This document shows, piece after piece, positions 11,289 to 23,098 of a DNA stretch of 64,000 nt (its first letter is position 1; the number at the start of each line of letters is the position of its first letter). The position numbers and the translations under genes were made by a program. Origin of the DNA: Hippopus hippopus (lineage: Eukaryota; Mollusca; Bivalvia; Cardiida; Cardiidae); NCBI GenBank assembly GCA_946811185.2, contig OX328096.1, positions 42,918,252 to 42,982,251 of the forward strand, read 5' to 3'. Below the pieces are notes generated by a model, which worked only from the letters and a program-made list of their open reading frames with translations, was not told where the DNA came from and did not search any database.

Positions 11289-11799
11289 AGTCTCTTACTG
11301 TTTAAAAGCACCATTCTCTACCCTCTTTTGGGGTTTGTCTGTCGTGACGTTACAATTTGCGAATTTAAAGGCTTTCAAACAAACATATCTGACATGTTTG
11401 ATCGTACGATTTGCAACGCTTACTTTGTCCTGTTCATACACACGTACAGAGAGGCAAATAAAGCTTCGATTCGTTATCGTATGCTTGTTTGACAGATTTA
11501 ATGGGTGACACCACAAGAAAAAATATTTGCTTAACCGCCAAGACATGAAAAACACATTTTGCTCTCAATCGTTATTACAGTGTGGGTACTCACGAAGCCA
11601 AAGATTTCAAAGTTACTCCTGAGAAATATTTTCTTTAAGAGTACACGACTGTAAGATCTGAAGCAAATTCTTTCGAGAGATCAGAAAACATCAGAAGTGA
11701 TTATGATGTTTTGATTCTTTATGTCCTTTTCAACAGTATTTCGGTAATTGTAGAGAATTTGCAGCTAGAAAAAAAAAGTGGGTAAAAAACCCACAAAAA
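11289..11799. other. No gene seen
   Basis: An 86-codon minus-strand frame at 11295-11555 has no recognisable domain. A small hairpin GTGGGTAAAAAACCCAC lies near 11778. Confidence 0.45.
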
Positions 11800-11884
11800 A
11801 TGCGTCAGAATGCACCAGAGAGCATCTTATTTTCAAAATTTTCCCGGGGGAGCATGCCCTCGGACCCCCCCTAGCATGGCTTTG
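11800..11884. repeat. GC-rich segment resembling a transposon fragment
   Basis: AATGCGTCAGAATGCACCAG, then TTCCCGGGGGAGCATGCCCT and GGACCCCCCCTAGCATGG. This run of G/C-rich words stands out from its AT-rich surroundings. From memory it resembles a repeat segment widespread in marine invertebrates; I cannot name the element. Confidence 0.3.
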
Positions 11885-12750
11885 CGACTATGTCGCTCGC
11901 CTAAATAGCCGGACGAAATAAAACTTCCTTCTGACGGGCCTGCTTTTTTCAAGACAAGTCCACTTATATTGGATTTGTATCTGCAAAATCACCTCTTTTT
12001 CAAATTCGAAGTCTTGCAGCATGATTCTTGTCTGAGTAAACAGTTGACCTGTACAAGTTTTTATCGCAAAACAAGGAGTTTTTTTTAAATGAGATATTGT
12101 TCTTCTGCAAGATGAAAGTTTGCTCATTGAAAGCTATTAAAGGGTAGTGTACATCTAAATAAAGGTTTGTTTACTATATTGTTTAGAGTAAACGCCGCAA
12201 ATTCTCGTGAATGTTAAAAAAGGTGGGAAAGTAAAATAAGAACAAGATAGTGTCTAAATTCAGCAGCGAATTGATTGGACTTAGAATTACACACAATGTT
12301 CCATGATTAAAATTATACGTACATTGTGTTGTCAGTTAAGATACAATGTTTTTGAGGTAACCAAATGCTTAATTTGTATGCCTGGGAAAGTAGAATGCTG
12401 TTGCAGCCAAAAATGTGGAGCGAGACAAATCGAGATGGCATGGAGAGAATTTCTGTTGTTTGCAAGTGATTTGTCATATTTTAAGAGTGAAAAAGTGCCT
12501 TAGAATGATCCTGTGTACTCCATATTCCATATATGGCAGCCTGTTGTGAATCTTCATATATTCAGCATAATGGGAGAAACAACAGGTATCCGTTACATCA
12601 TACATTCATTTCTTCCTCATTTTGACTTGATATCATATAAAAGCAAGACCATTGAAAGAATTTTTGAAATTATAGACTTGTTTACTGTTTTCTTTTTTGT
12701 ATCATGATAAAATCAAGTCGGCAGATCAGTAAAACCAAAAAATAAAAACA
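11885..12750. other. No gene seen
   Basis: Open frames of 64-79 codons on both strands, none with recognisable content. Confidence 0.5.
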
Positions 12751-14101
12751 AGAGGGCCATGATGGCCCTGAAGTCGCTCACCTGAGTCTTTTGACCAAAC
12801 ATGACCCATTTTCAATCTCTTTTGAGAGATTATGACAAACTTTCTACCAAGATTTTCATGAGTATTTGACTGAAAAAGTTTTTTTTTGAAGATTTGACTC
12901 AGTGACCTAGTTATTGACCAGAAATGATCCAATTGCAAACTGGTCCAAGAAATCATCAAGACAAACATTCTGACCAAGTTTCATGAGTATAGGATTGAAA
13001 ATGTGGCCTCTAGAGCGTATACAAGGTTTTTCTAAGATTTGACTTAGTGACCTAGATTTTGACCTGACATGACCCATTTTCAAACTCATCCAAGATATAA
13101 TCAAGACAAATATTCTGACCAACAAGAGTTTTGGACTGAAAATGTGGCCTCTAGAGCCTACACAAGGTTTTTCTAAGATATAACCTAGTGACCTAGTTCA
13201 TCAAGGCAAACATTCTAACTAACTTTCAAGAATTTTGGACAGAAAATGTGGCCTCTAGAGCATACACAAGGTTTTTAGCTCCACTGGCCGAAGGCCAGCG
13301 AGCTATTGTCATGGCGTTGTGTCCGTCGTGCGTCCGTCCGTCCGTTCGTCCATGCGTGCGTCCGTAAACTTTTTCTTTAAAAAACTTCTCTTCAGAAACT
13401 ATTGACTGGATTTTTACCAAATTTCACAGGAATGTTCCTTTGGTGGTCCTCTTTCAAATTCCTTCAAATAATTGTGTTCCATGAAGAATTCTGGTTGCCA
13501 TGGCAACCAAAGTAAAAAAACCTTTAAAAATCTTCTCCTCCCAAACCGCTATTTGGATAGCATTATTATTTTGCAGGAATGTTCCTTAGATACAGGTTTA
13601 CAGAATTCCATAAAAAAAAAAAGATCTGTCAAAAAACATGGCTTTTATGGGAGACTCATTTTCCTTTTATGGTATAAAGTAAAATCTTTGAAAAATTTCT
13701 TCTCTAAAACTATTCATTGGATTTCATTGTTGTTTTGCAGGTAAGTTCCTATGGTGGTTGTCTACCAAATTGTTTCTTCAGTGAGCTAAAATGCAGGATT
13801 GAATGATAATTGTTAAAAACTTCCTTTCGCCATTATAGAAATATCAGGCCTGTGGAGCGATACAGGCGCTCAAGCGCCTCTAGTTCTAAGATTTGACCTA
13901 GTGACATAGTTTTTGACCAAACATGAACCATTATCGAAATGGTCCAAGATATCATTGAGACAAACATTCTGACCAAGTTTCACAAGTATCGGTCTGAAAA
14001 TGTGGCCTCTAGAGCGTAAATGTTGACGATGCATGACGGATGCCGGACACAGCAAGATCACAAAAGCTCACCTTGAGCACTTCGTGCTCGGTTGAGCTAA
14101 A
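12751..14101 (-). mobile_element. Rep-B element, copy 3, split by Rep-C
   Basis: The only minus-strand Rep-B. Read on plus, it begins with GAGGGCCATGATGGCCCTGA and GTCGCTCACCTGAG (the 3' hairpin and 3' inverted-repeat arm) and ends at 14100 with GAGCACTTCGTGCTCGGTTGAGCT (5' hairpin, about 14078-14100). Between 13274 and 13884 a Rep-C copy interrupts a unit: ACACAAGGTTTTT before and CTAAGATTTGACCTAGTGAC after are contiguous in sister units. The 3' end is the CGACTTCA subtype. Confidence 0.88.
13274..13884 (+). mobile_element. Rep-C element, copy 2, variant 3' hairpin
   Basis: Begins AGCTCCACTGGCCGAAGGCC, has a (GTCC)n-like stretch at 13321-13370, and ends CTGTGGAGCGATACAGGCGC then TCAAGCGCCTCTAG before TT. 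The terminal hairpin is GGCGCT-CA-AGCGCC instead of GGGCC-type, and the final bases are CTAG. Inserted in Rep-B copy 3 at a T run with at most a TT duplication. Only short units inside. Confidence 0.85.
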
Positions 14102-14488
14102 AAAAACAAACAGGGTTTCTCTCAGGATAGTGCACGATATTGAGACCAAAAAATAACATAATAGCAATGACATGAAATTTGGAAAATTTTAGCTCTAAGA
14201 AATAATTATGTAATATATATTTTGTGTCAAGATGTAATTGACTGAAATGACTTTCAACATCCTATTGTAACTATAGTTATATCTAGGAACTTATATTCCC
14301 AACTTAGTTTAACTACAAATAATAATGTTTTTTTCCCCTCATACAAAAGACCAGTTATGTCTTGACTATTATTAAGTAGCTAATGAGTCTCATATGCTAC
14401 TTGCTATTACCCTGTCGAATTAAGTCACAATGTGGTTATTAGTACCTTAAATGATAATCTTGTACAGAACAAATGCATAGAATTCTTG
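14102..14488. other. No gene seen
   Basis: AT-rich sequence between two element clusters; nothing recognised. Confidence 0.5.
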
Positions 14489-16992
14489 TTAGCTCCACTG
14501 GCCGAAGGCCAGCAGGCTTATGTCATGGCCTGGTGTCCGTCGTACGTCCATGCGTGCGTTAACTTTTATTTCAAACATCTTCTCTGAAACTACTCATCCA
14601 ATTTTGATGAAACTTCACAGAAATGATCCTGCCATGGTCCTCTTCTGAATTTCTTGAAAGAATTTGACTACTTCAAAAACTCTGGTTGCCATGGCAACAA
14701 AACTGAAAAATATTGAATATCTTTAAAAATCTTCTTGTCTGAAACCATAAGGCCTAGGGCTACCATATTTGGGGTGTAGCTTTATCTAGTGGACCTCTAC
14801 AAAGTTTCTTCAAATTATAACTCTTGAGTCAAATTTGACCCCGGCCTGGGGGTCACAAGTTTTATATGGGCTTAACCCTTTATATACTACACAAGTTATG
14901 TACACTAAGCACTGCCCAGTATTCACTGATAGGCAATGCAGGCTGATTGTCAGGTAGAATACTAGCCTCAAAATGGCTTCCAACAGGCTGCCAAAGTAAA
15001 AGTGACACAGCTTCACATTACACTGTTTTTCAAAGCTTTTTGATGATTTGACAAAGTAACTAAAGTTTAGTACTTACAGACTTTCAATCTTTTTTAATCC
15101 AAAGGTGTTTCCAGTCAAAAAAGCAATGATTATGTACAAATATTCTGTACAAATTCCTTCTGACATAGAGATCCACAGATGGATTCTGTTTTTCACTATT
15201 GACACTCTGTAGCATGTTTTAAAGTATAATTGTTCCTGACACACATTCAATATTGTTTTTATTATTTTTTCATGCAAGGGGAATTTAGGTATCTGCATGA
15301 AAAATAAAATAACTCTCCCACAAGCGCATGTATTTCTACCAGAGTTGTTGGGTGCTAAATATGGTCAGCCTTTTCAGAGTTCATTCTCACAGCGCAATTG
15401 TTGGTCTCTGGGACATTATATTGCATCAGATGATTTTGAAAGGATTGCAGAAAAAATTTGTCATTTTTTCTCTTGTTCTCTGCTGTTCCGAGTTAAAAAC
15501 CTTTGCATAAACGGTCACCAGAAAAGAATTACTTTCGCTTTGAACCTCCGACGGTTGAACTCGACACGGCCGCGTCGATCTCATTCTCTGACTCATCATT
15601 GTCTGATTTCTTTTGTCAAATATGGGCTAATATCAATATCAAAACAATATTTAGTTATTCAAACATATTATCCACCGATAGAAAGTTGATCTCTGTGCAA
15701 AAACCCCTCGAATTCTCTGTAACTTCAACTATCATAACTCGCCATTGTTTTCGAAATTCTCTGAACACATGCCGTGTAATAAAGGTCGGAAAATACCTCG
15801 CATTCTTTTGATTTTGAGCTAAAAATAGTAGCTTTACACACCAAAGAAATGAGAAACATTATTTGATTGGATAATGATTTCAGATTTGTTGCATTTTGGG
15901 TAGGTTTAACCAATCGGCCTCTTTTTAACATCGGTCTTCTAGAACCTACCAAAATGCGTCACTGGGATTTCCTAGAGTGGAAAACACAGCACGGCATAGC
16001 GTCACTTGGATTACAAGCCAGGTAAATTACGACGCGTATTCGCTGCACTGGGATTTTGGGGGTAGTATTTTTCGACGCTCTCTCGCGTCTCTCGTATATA
16101 AAGGGTTAATATAGGGAAAACTTTAAAAATCTTCTCGTACCTAGCCCTAAGGCCTAGGGCTACCAAATTCGGTGTGTAGCTTTATCTAGTGGGCCTCTAC
16201 CAAGTTTCTTCAAATTATAGCCCTTGGGTCAAATTTGACCCCGCCCAGGGGGTCACAAGTTTTATATGGGCTTAATATAGGGAAAACTTCAAAAATCTTC
16301 TTGTACCTAGCCCTAAGGCCTAGGCCTACCAAATTTGGCATGTAGCTTTATCTAGTGGGCCTCTACCAACTTTCTTCAAATTATAGCCCTGGGGTCAAAT
16401 TTGACCCCGCCCTGGGGGTCACAAGTTTTGCAAGGGTTTATATTTGGAAAACTTCAAAAACCTTCTTGTACCTAGCCATAAGGCCTAGGGCTACCAAATT
16501 TCGCATGTAGCTTTACCTAGTGGGCTTCTACCAAGAGGGCCCAATATAGCCCTAGGGTCAAATTTGGCCCCATCCGGGAGGTCACAAGTTTTACATGGGC
16601 TTATATAGTGAAAACTTTGGAAATCTTCTTGTTTCTAACCATAAGACCTAGGGCTACTAAATTTAGCCCTGTCTCAGGAGTCTCATGTTTTAAAGGGTCT
16701 TTTATTGAGGAAACTTTGAAAATCTTCTTGTTTATAACCACACATTCTAGACCTGTATCATTTGGAATGTAGCTTTATCTTATGGACCTCCATCAGGATT
16801 CAAGTAATTATAGCCTTGATGTCAAAATTGGCTTTGCCCTGGGGTCATAACTTTCTTGTAGGATTTTACAGAAAAGATTTTGTATGTCTTCTAGTTTGAA
16901 ACAAACTGACCAAGTATTGTGATGTTTGGCTTGTAGTGTTTTGACTTATTAGCTAGTGGAGCGATACAGGGCCATCATGGCCCTCTTGTTTT
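14489..16992 (+). mobile_element. Rep-C element, copy 3, split by piggyBac-like insertion
   Basis: Starts TTAGCTCCACTGGCCGAAGG, ends AGTGGAGCGATACAGGGCCA then TCATGGCCCTCTTG. The body has units of about 166 bp (for example starting at 16110 and 16276) with GGCCTAGGGCTACCAAATT, TGTAGCTTTATCTAGTGG and GGGGTCACAAGTTTTA. The insertion at 14876-16105 interrupts TATGGGCTTAATATAGGG, whose uninterrupted form is seen at about 16266. Confidence 0.9.
14876..16105. mobile_element. piggyBac-like non-autonomous element
   Basis: A 1230-bp insertion with 12-bp inverted ends CCCTTTATATAC/GTATATAAAGGG and TTAA on both sides (14872-14875, 16106-16109). The empty site with a single TTAA is preserved in the neighbouring Rep-C unit. 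TTAA duplication and a CCC start are the known signature of piggyBac elements. The longest frames inside (15297-15689, 130 codons; 15503-15811, 102 codons) show no transposase motif, so I call it non-autonomous. The right half is richer in CpG than its surroundings. Confidence 0.85.
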
Positions 16993-17707
16993 AAATGAAT
17001 AGAGTAAATTTCTTGATGGTTCATAATATTTTCTTGTCCGATTTATCTGTCATTCAAGTTGAACATCATTAAATGTTTACAACACTATGCCTCCATTGTA
17101 TTTGTCTATCTTCTATACATTATAGCCAATAATATGCTGAATTCCTCAAATTTAAAGGTATGATTGTCATCAGCTTTTTGTTTGTTTTTTACAAAGGCCA
17201 GTATCAAATGTTGATGTATGATGTTCACACTCTGTGGCCAAAAAAAATCGGCTGGCATTCTTGTATAGTTCGATCTTGATATCAGTTATACTCTTGAATG
17301 CACCATAGTTAACTGTGGCATGAAGAAGGAAGAAAGAATTGTTCCAATTTTATGTAGGGCTCTTTAGGAAAAAAGGTTTTATACATGAAAATGTAAGTAA
17401 GTATTAATAACATTTGATCCCCCCTTTCCTTTGCAATTGTTGGCAAGGTACAGCGCTGGAAACCTGAAAGTCACTGGTTTGAATTTAAGCTTAGCCAATT
17501 TCTTTCTTGGGATTTATGACAGTCATTTGGACTGTCAATGTCTATGTTGAAAAGCAAACAGTTGCTTGGAAGAATGTATTTCAATACACTGGTGAAAGGA
17601 GCCCCAGGATAGCATGGAAAGTTGCATTGACTGCCTTGGTCTAAGTGAAATATTGATAAAAGCAGTGTTAAAAACGAAGCGAACATGCAGATTTTTGCAA
17701 TTGGTTT
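16993..17707. other. No gene seen
   Basis: Unique-looking. A weak B-box-like GGTTTGAATTT near 17476 has no convincing A box. Confidence 0.45.
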
Positions 17708-20113
17708 TTAGCTCCACTGGCAGAAGGCAAGCAAGCTTATGTTATGGCCCTGTGTCGGCCTTGGGTCGGTCCATGCCTCTGTACTTAACTTTTATTAGCT
17801 CACCTGAGCACGAAGTGCTCAAGGTGAGCTTTTGTGATAGTGCTGTGTCCGGCATCCAGCGTCAACTTTTACCTTGTGTACGATCTAGAGGCCACATTTT
17901 CAGTCAGATACTCATGAAACTTAGACAGAATGTTTGTCTTGATGCTATCTCGGACGAGCTGGAAAATGGGTCATGTTGGGTCAAAAACTAGGTCACTAGG
18001 TCAAATCTTAGAAAAACTTTGTGCACACTCTAGAGGCCACATTTTCAGTTCAATACTCTTGAAATTTGGTCAGAATTTTTGTCTTGATGATATCTCCGAC
18101 AAGTTTGAAAATGGGTCATGTCGGGCAAAAAACTAGGTCAATAGGTCAGATCTTAGAAAAACCTTGTGTACGCTCTAGAGGTCACATTTTCAGTCCAAAT
18201 TTCTTGAAAGTTGGTCAGAATGTTTGATTTGATGATATCTCAGAAGAGTTCAAATATCGTTCATGTTTGGTCAAAAACTATGTCACTAGGTCAAATCTTA
18301 GAAAAACCTTGTGTATGCTCTAGAGGCCACATTTTCAGTCCAAAACTCATGAAACTAGGTCAGATTGTTTGTCTTGATGACATTTTAGAAGACTTCGAAA
18401 ATCAGTCATGTTGGGTCAAAAACTAGGTCAGTAGGTCAAATCTTAGAAAAAGCCTGTGTATGCTCTATAGGCCACATTTTCTGTCCAATACTTATGAAAG
18501 GTGGTCAGGATCTTTATTTTGATAATATTTACAATGGGAAAATTGGCTATGGTTGGCTAAAAAGTAGGTCACTGAGAGAAATTCTAGAAAAAGCTTGTGT
18601 ACATGCTAGAGGCCAAATTTTCAGTCCAGGAATTATAAAAGCTTAGCAGAATGTTTGTCATGATATCTGAAAAGAGATTGAAAATGGGTCATGTTTGGTC
18701 AAAAGACTCGGGTGAGCGACTTCAGGGCCATCATGGCCCTCTTGTTTTAAACATCTTCTTCTCTGAAACTACCTATTTAATTTTGACCACACTTCACAGA
18801 AATGACCCTTTTCAAAATTTATTGAAAGATGTGATTCCTATAAAAACTCTGGTTGTCACGGCAACAACATTGAAAAAAAATGTTGAAATCTGAAATTCTT
18901 TTTGTTTGAAACCATAAGGCCTAGTGCTACCAAATATGGCATGTAGCTTCATCTAATAGAGCTCTTCTGAGTTCAAATTATAGCACTGGGGTTAAAATTG
19001 GTCCCACCCTGGGGGTTGCAAGTTGGACATGGACTTATGTAGTGAAAACTTTAAAAATCTTCTGGGTTTTTACCATGAGGCTTAGGGCTACCAAATTTAG
19101 CATGTAGCTTCATCTAATGAACCTCTGACAAGATCCTTCAAATAGTAGCCCTGGGTCCAAAATTGGCCCTGCCCAGGGATTACAATTTTGACATTGGCTT
19201 ATATGGTGAAAACTTGAAAAAGTTTTCCTTCCTAACCATAAGGCCAGAAACTACGAAGTTTTTCATGTAGCTTTATCTAGCAGACTTCTACCAAGATAGT
19301 TTTAGTCCTGGGGTCAAATTTTGCCCTGCCTGGGTAGTCACAAGATTCAAAGGGCTTTTGTAGTGAAAACTTTAAAGATCCTCTCATTCCTAGCCATAAG
19401 ACCTAGAGCAAATAAATTATGCATGTGTATTTAGTAGACCTCTAGCAAGATTCTCCAAACCTTGGGTCAAAATTGGCCCCACCCCACAAGTTACAAGTTT
19501 ACATAGCCTTTTATGGTGAAAACCGTAAAGATCTTTTTGTTCCTGACAGTACACTACAGCTGTAGTATATTGTGAGTGTAATCATCTAATAGGCCTGTCA
19601 GAAATCTTCCAAATTAAAGCCCTGGTGTCAAAATTGGCCCCACTCGTCATAAATAACATGTGCTTATAGAGTGAACATTTTGTAAATCTTCTCACTCCTA
19701 ACCATAAATCATGGGGCTACCAAATTTGGCACATTGCTTCATCTTGTGTATCACTTTTGAATTTGTTAAAAATTTGCCTTGGGGTCAAAATTAGCCATGC
19801 CTTAGGGGTGTCATATTCTACAAGGGCTTTATATGGAGGAAATTTTGAAAATCTTTTTGTTTATAACCATAGTCTAGATCTGTATTATTTGGTATGTGGA
19901 TTTAATTTGTGGACCTCTCCAAGGATTCAAGTAATTATTGGTCTGTGGTAAAAAATGGCCTAGCCATTGGGTCAAAACTTTCACATTGGCTTTTATAGAG
20001 AAACATTTATAAGTCGTCTTGTTCGAAATCACTTTGAATTGTAATGTTTGGTATGCATGGTTTGAATGTATAAGCCAGTGGAGCGATACAGGGCCATCAT
20101 GGCCCTCTTGTTT
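17708..20113 (+). mobile_element. Rep-C element, copy 4, split by Rep-B
   Basis: Starts TTAGCTCCACTGGCAGAAGG, ends AAGCCAGTGGAGCGATACAG and GGGCCATCATGGCCCTCTTG. After about 90 bp it is interrupted by Rep-B copy 4 and resumes AAACATCTTCTTCTCTGAAA at 18750, matching the text at 14570. Seven or so eroded 166-bp-type units follow to the end. Confidence 0.88.
17796..18746 (+). mobile_element. Rep-B element, copy 4, nested in Rep-C
   Basis: Complete ends: a 5' hairpin with stem GAGCAC/GTGCTC around GAA, enclosed by AGCTCACC/GGTGAGCT, and a 3' end CTCGGGTGAGCGACTTCAGG followed by GGGCCATCATGGCCCTCTTG. About six 145-bp units. Inserted into Rep-C between AACTTTTATT and TTTTAAACATC, consistent with a TT target. 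Confidence 0.9.
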
Positions 20114-21698
20114 TGATGGATCTTACCTTTTCTATGATCAAATATTTTGTGTATGTGCAGTTTTTTACTTAACTTTTTGCTTGTTATGGGAGAATTCTTT
20201 TAAAGAAACTTGCTGGTATAGTTTCTGTATTTTTTTCATAGCATGTTGCTTAAATTTTTTGATATATGAAATTGATTTAGAAATGGCAGGGGAGCATGTT
20301 TGATTGATGTTACACAGAAAAAGTTATAAAAGTACAAGGCTGGTCTTCAACAAACCTTTACTTTGGATCATCATACTTTTTTCTCTTCTTGCCATTCCTA
20401 ACAAAATGTTTAGTGTAAAGAGAGAAAATTGGAACTATTTAGACCAGAAATAACAAAAAAGTGATGAACTAAGTCTCAAATTTGTATTCATCCCTTTTCT
20501 TCATATGACAAATTTACAGCCCATAACTTCAAAAATGCCCCAATACGTATGACAGATGATCAATATAAATGAAGGGCTAATACATTGATTCATGTGAAAA
20601 ACACAGTGGTAAAGGAAGACTGTGCAAATTATGTACAGTTTCTCTTCCATTTTGTTTTCATGTGTGGTAGGCAGCAGGGCAGCAAATATTCTATGCAGGA
20701 AATAGAGGAAAACTTGTCCCAAAATATTTTTTCTACACTTTCAATGAAAAGTCCCATACTCGTTTCCACATTTAATTTGTTGTCAGCAAAATGCATTCCA
20801 TACTGATGAGGCTAATTTTTTTCCATCTTGTAAAGGGTTAAGTGAAAAGGCCGGTGCCTAGCAAGATATACCTTTGCCACACTTCCCTTCAGTGAAAAGG
20901 AATGAATGTCTAGAATTGTTGATACAAAAACAGATATTATATTGATCACCAATAAGGTAGCACTTAGCTTCATTTCTGTCAAAATGTAACATGGACAATT
21001 ATTATTAAGTACCGAAAAGGGCATCTCTTGCTATGCCACAGCTTAATGTAGATTATAAGGTATTCAATAGTCAACTTAAAAGAATCGTCCCTTTTATATA
21101 ATTTTTATAATGATATTGCAAATATCACATATATATACATTTTTAACAGCGATAAAATGTCTTTGCTACGCTTCATGACTTATTCATGAATGGTAAAATA
21201 GTTCAAATTCCTCAGCCAGTTTTATTTCAGTCAGTTGTGTAGGATGGTTTTAGCTATCAGCTATATGTAATGAAATAGGAAAATATTGGAAAAAACTTGG
21301 TTCTGTATAAGGTAACTGTTGCTATTTTCTACTTTCATGACAAGCTCTATAATGGGTTGAAGAGAGTGATATTTAGCTTTAGTTTTATTGAAGAATTACA
21401 AAAGAAGAATTCCACAAATGCTGCCTCATTTGAAAAAAACAGAATTTTTCCTGTTACGTTAACCTTTAACTGTCGGTAAATGTTGCTTATGGTCTTGTCA
21501 TTTGTCTCTACCCATTACTTTGACAATTTGCTTTTTACCCCTATTTTGTTTTCCATACTGTTGTAAGCTTTATTTTCCTTTTCTTTAAATGTTTGTCCCT
21601 TGTATAATTTGTTACATTTTTTAGCTCTAAGGTATACAATGCAGTAATGGGAAACTGTAATATACGAAAAATGTATTTTGAGAGAAGGTTTTCCTTTT
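20114..21698. other. No gene seen
   Basis: About 1.6 kb with several 60-94 codon frames (for example 20019-20303, which starts inside Rep-C). None shows a domain. Confidence 0.5.
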
Positions 21699-23068
21699 TT
21701 AGCTCACTTGAGCACGAAGTGCTTAAGGTGAGATTTTGTGATCGTGCTGTGTCCATCGTCTGTCGTGCGTCGTCAACTTTAACCTTGTGTACGCTCTAGA
21801 GGCCACATTTTCTGTCCAATACTCATGAAAAGTGGTCAGAATGTTTGTCTTGATAATATCTCGGACAAGTTTGAATATGGGTCATGTCAGGTGAAAAACT
21901 AGGTCATTAGGTCAAATCTTAGAAAAACCTTGTGTACGCTCTAGAGGCTACATTTTCAGTCCAAAACTCTTGAAAGTTAGTCAGGATGTTTGTCTTGATA
22001 ATATTTTGGAGGACTTTGAAAATGGATCATGTCAGCTTAAAAACTAGGTCACTGGATCAAATCTTAGAAAAACCTTGTGTACGCTCTAGACGCCACATTT
22101 TGAGTCCAAAACTCTTGAAAGTTGGTCAGAATGTTTGTCTTGATAATAGCTTGGACAAGTTTGAAAATAGTTCAGGTCTGGTCAAAAACTAGCTCACCAC
22201 ATCAAATCTTAGAAAAACCTTAGAATACTCTAGAGGCCACGTTTTCAGGGCAATACTCTGGAAAGATGGTCAGAATGATTGTCTTGATGATATCTCAGAA
22301 AAGTTTGAAAATGGGTCATGTCGGGTCAAAAACCAGGTCACTAGGTCAAATCTTGGAAAAACTTTGTGTACGCTGTAGAGGCCATATTTTCAGCCAAATA
22401 CTCATGAAACTTGGTCAGAATATTTGTCTTGATGTTATCATGGATGAGTTTGAAAATAGGTCATGTCAGATCAAAAACTAGTTCACTGGGTCAAATCTTT
22501 GAAAAACCTTCTGTACTCTCTAGAGGCCACATTTTCAGTATAATACTCTGAAAAGTTTGTAAAAATGTTTGTCTTGATGTTATCTTGGATGAGTTTGAAA
22601 ATAGGTCATGTCAGATCAAAAACTAGTTCACTGGGTCAAATCTTTGAAAAACCTTCTGTACTCTCTAGAGGCCACATTTTCAGTATAATACTCTGGAAAG
22701 TTTATTAAAATGTTTGTCTTGATGTTATCTTGAAAGAGTTTGAAACTTGGTCATGTTGGGTCAAAAAACCAGGTCACTGGGTCAAATTCTGGAAAAATCT
22801 TGTGTACGCTCTAGGTGCGGTGTTTTTAGTCCAATACTCATGAAAGGTGGTCAGAACCTTTGTTTTGATAATATCTACAATGGGAAAATAGGCTATGTTT
22901 CGCTAAAAAGTAAGTCACTGAGAAAAATTCTAGAAAAAGCTTGTGTACAAGCTGGAGGCCAAATTTTCATTCCAATCATTATGAAAGCTTGGTAGAATGT
23001 TTTTAAAATGGGTCATGTTTGGTAAAGACTAAGGTGAGGGACTTCAGGGCCAACATGGCCCTCTTGTT
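21699..23068 (+). mobile_element. Rep-B element, copy 5
   Basis: Begins AGCTCACTTGAGCACGAAGT, ends with GACTTCAGGGCCAACATGGCC and CTCTTG. The 145-bp spacing is measurable: CTTGTGTACGCTCTAGA starts at 21784, 21929 and 22074. About nine units. Two adjacent units near 22440-22700 are nearly identical, a sign of recent unit duplication. 3' end of the CGACTTCA subtype. Confidence 0.9.
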
Positions 23069-23098
23069 TATGAGGACAGTATTCTTGTTTTTTTTCCT

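Noticed and set aside
15297..15811. 130- and 102-codon frames inside the piggyBac-like element
   Set aside because: No transposase or other motif; overlapping frames; more likely chance in a CpG-richer segment.
17440..17500. tRNA/SINE B box (GGTTTGAATTT)
   Set aside because: Only one box, poor match, no A box at the right distance.
17614..18426. Series of 68-125 codon frames with similar peptides (for example CVRSRGHIFS, VGSKTRSLGQILEKPC)
   Set aside because: They are repeated translations of the Rep-B unit in one frame with regular stops; no evidence of a protein.
20501..21024. Possible gene from adjacent 70-73 codon frames on both strands
   Set aside because: Frames lack conserved content, and mirror-strand frames of equal length suggest chance.
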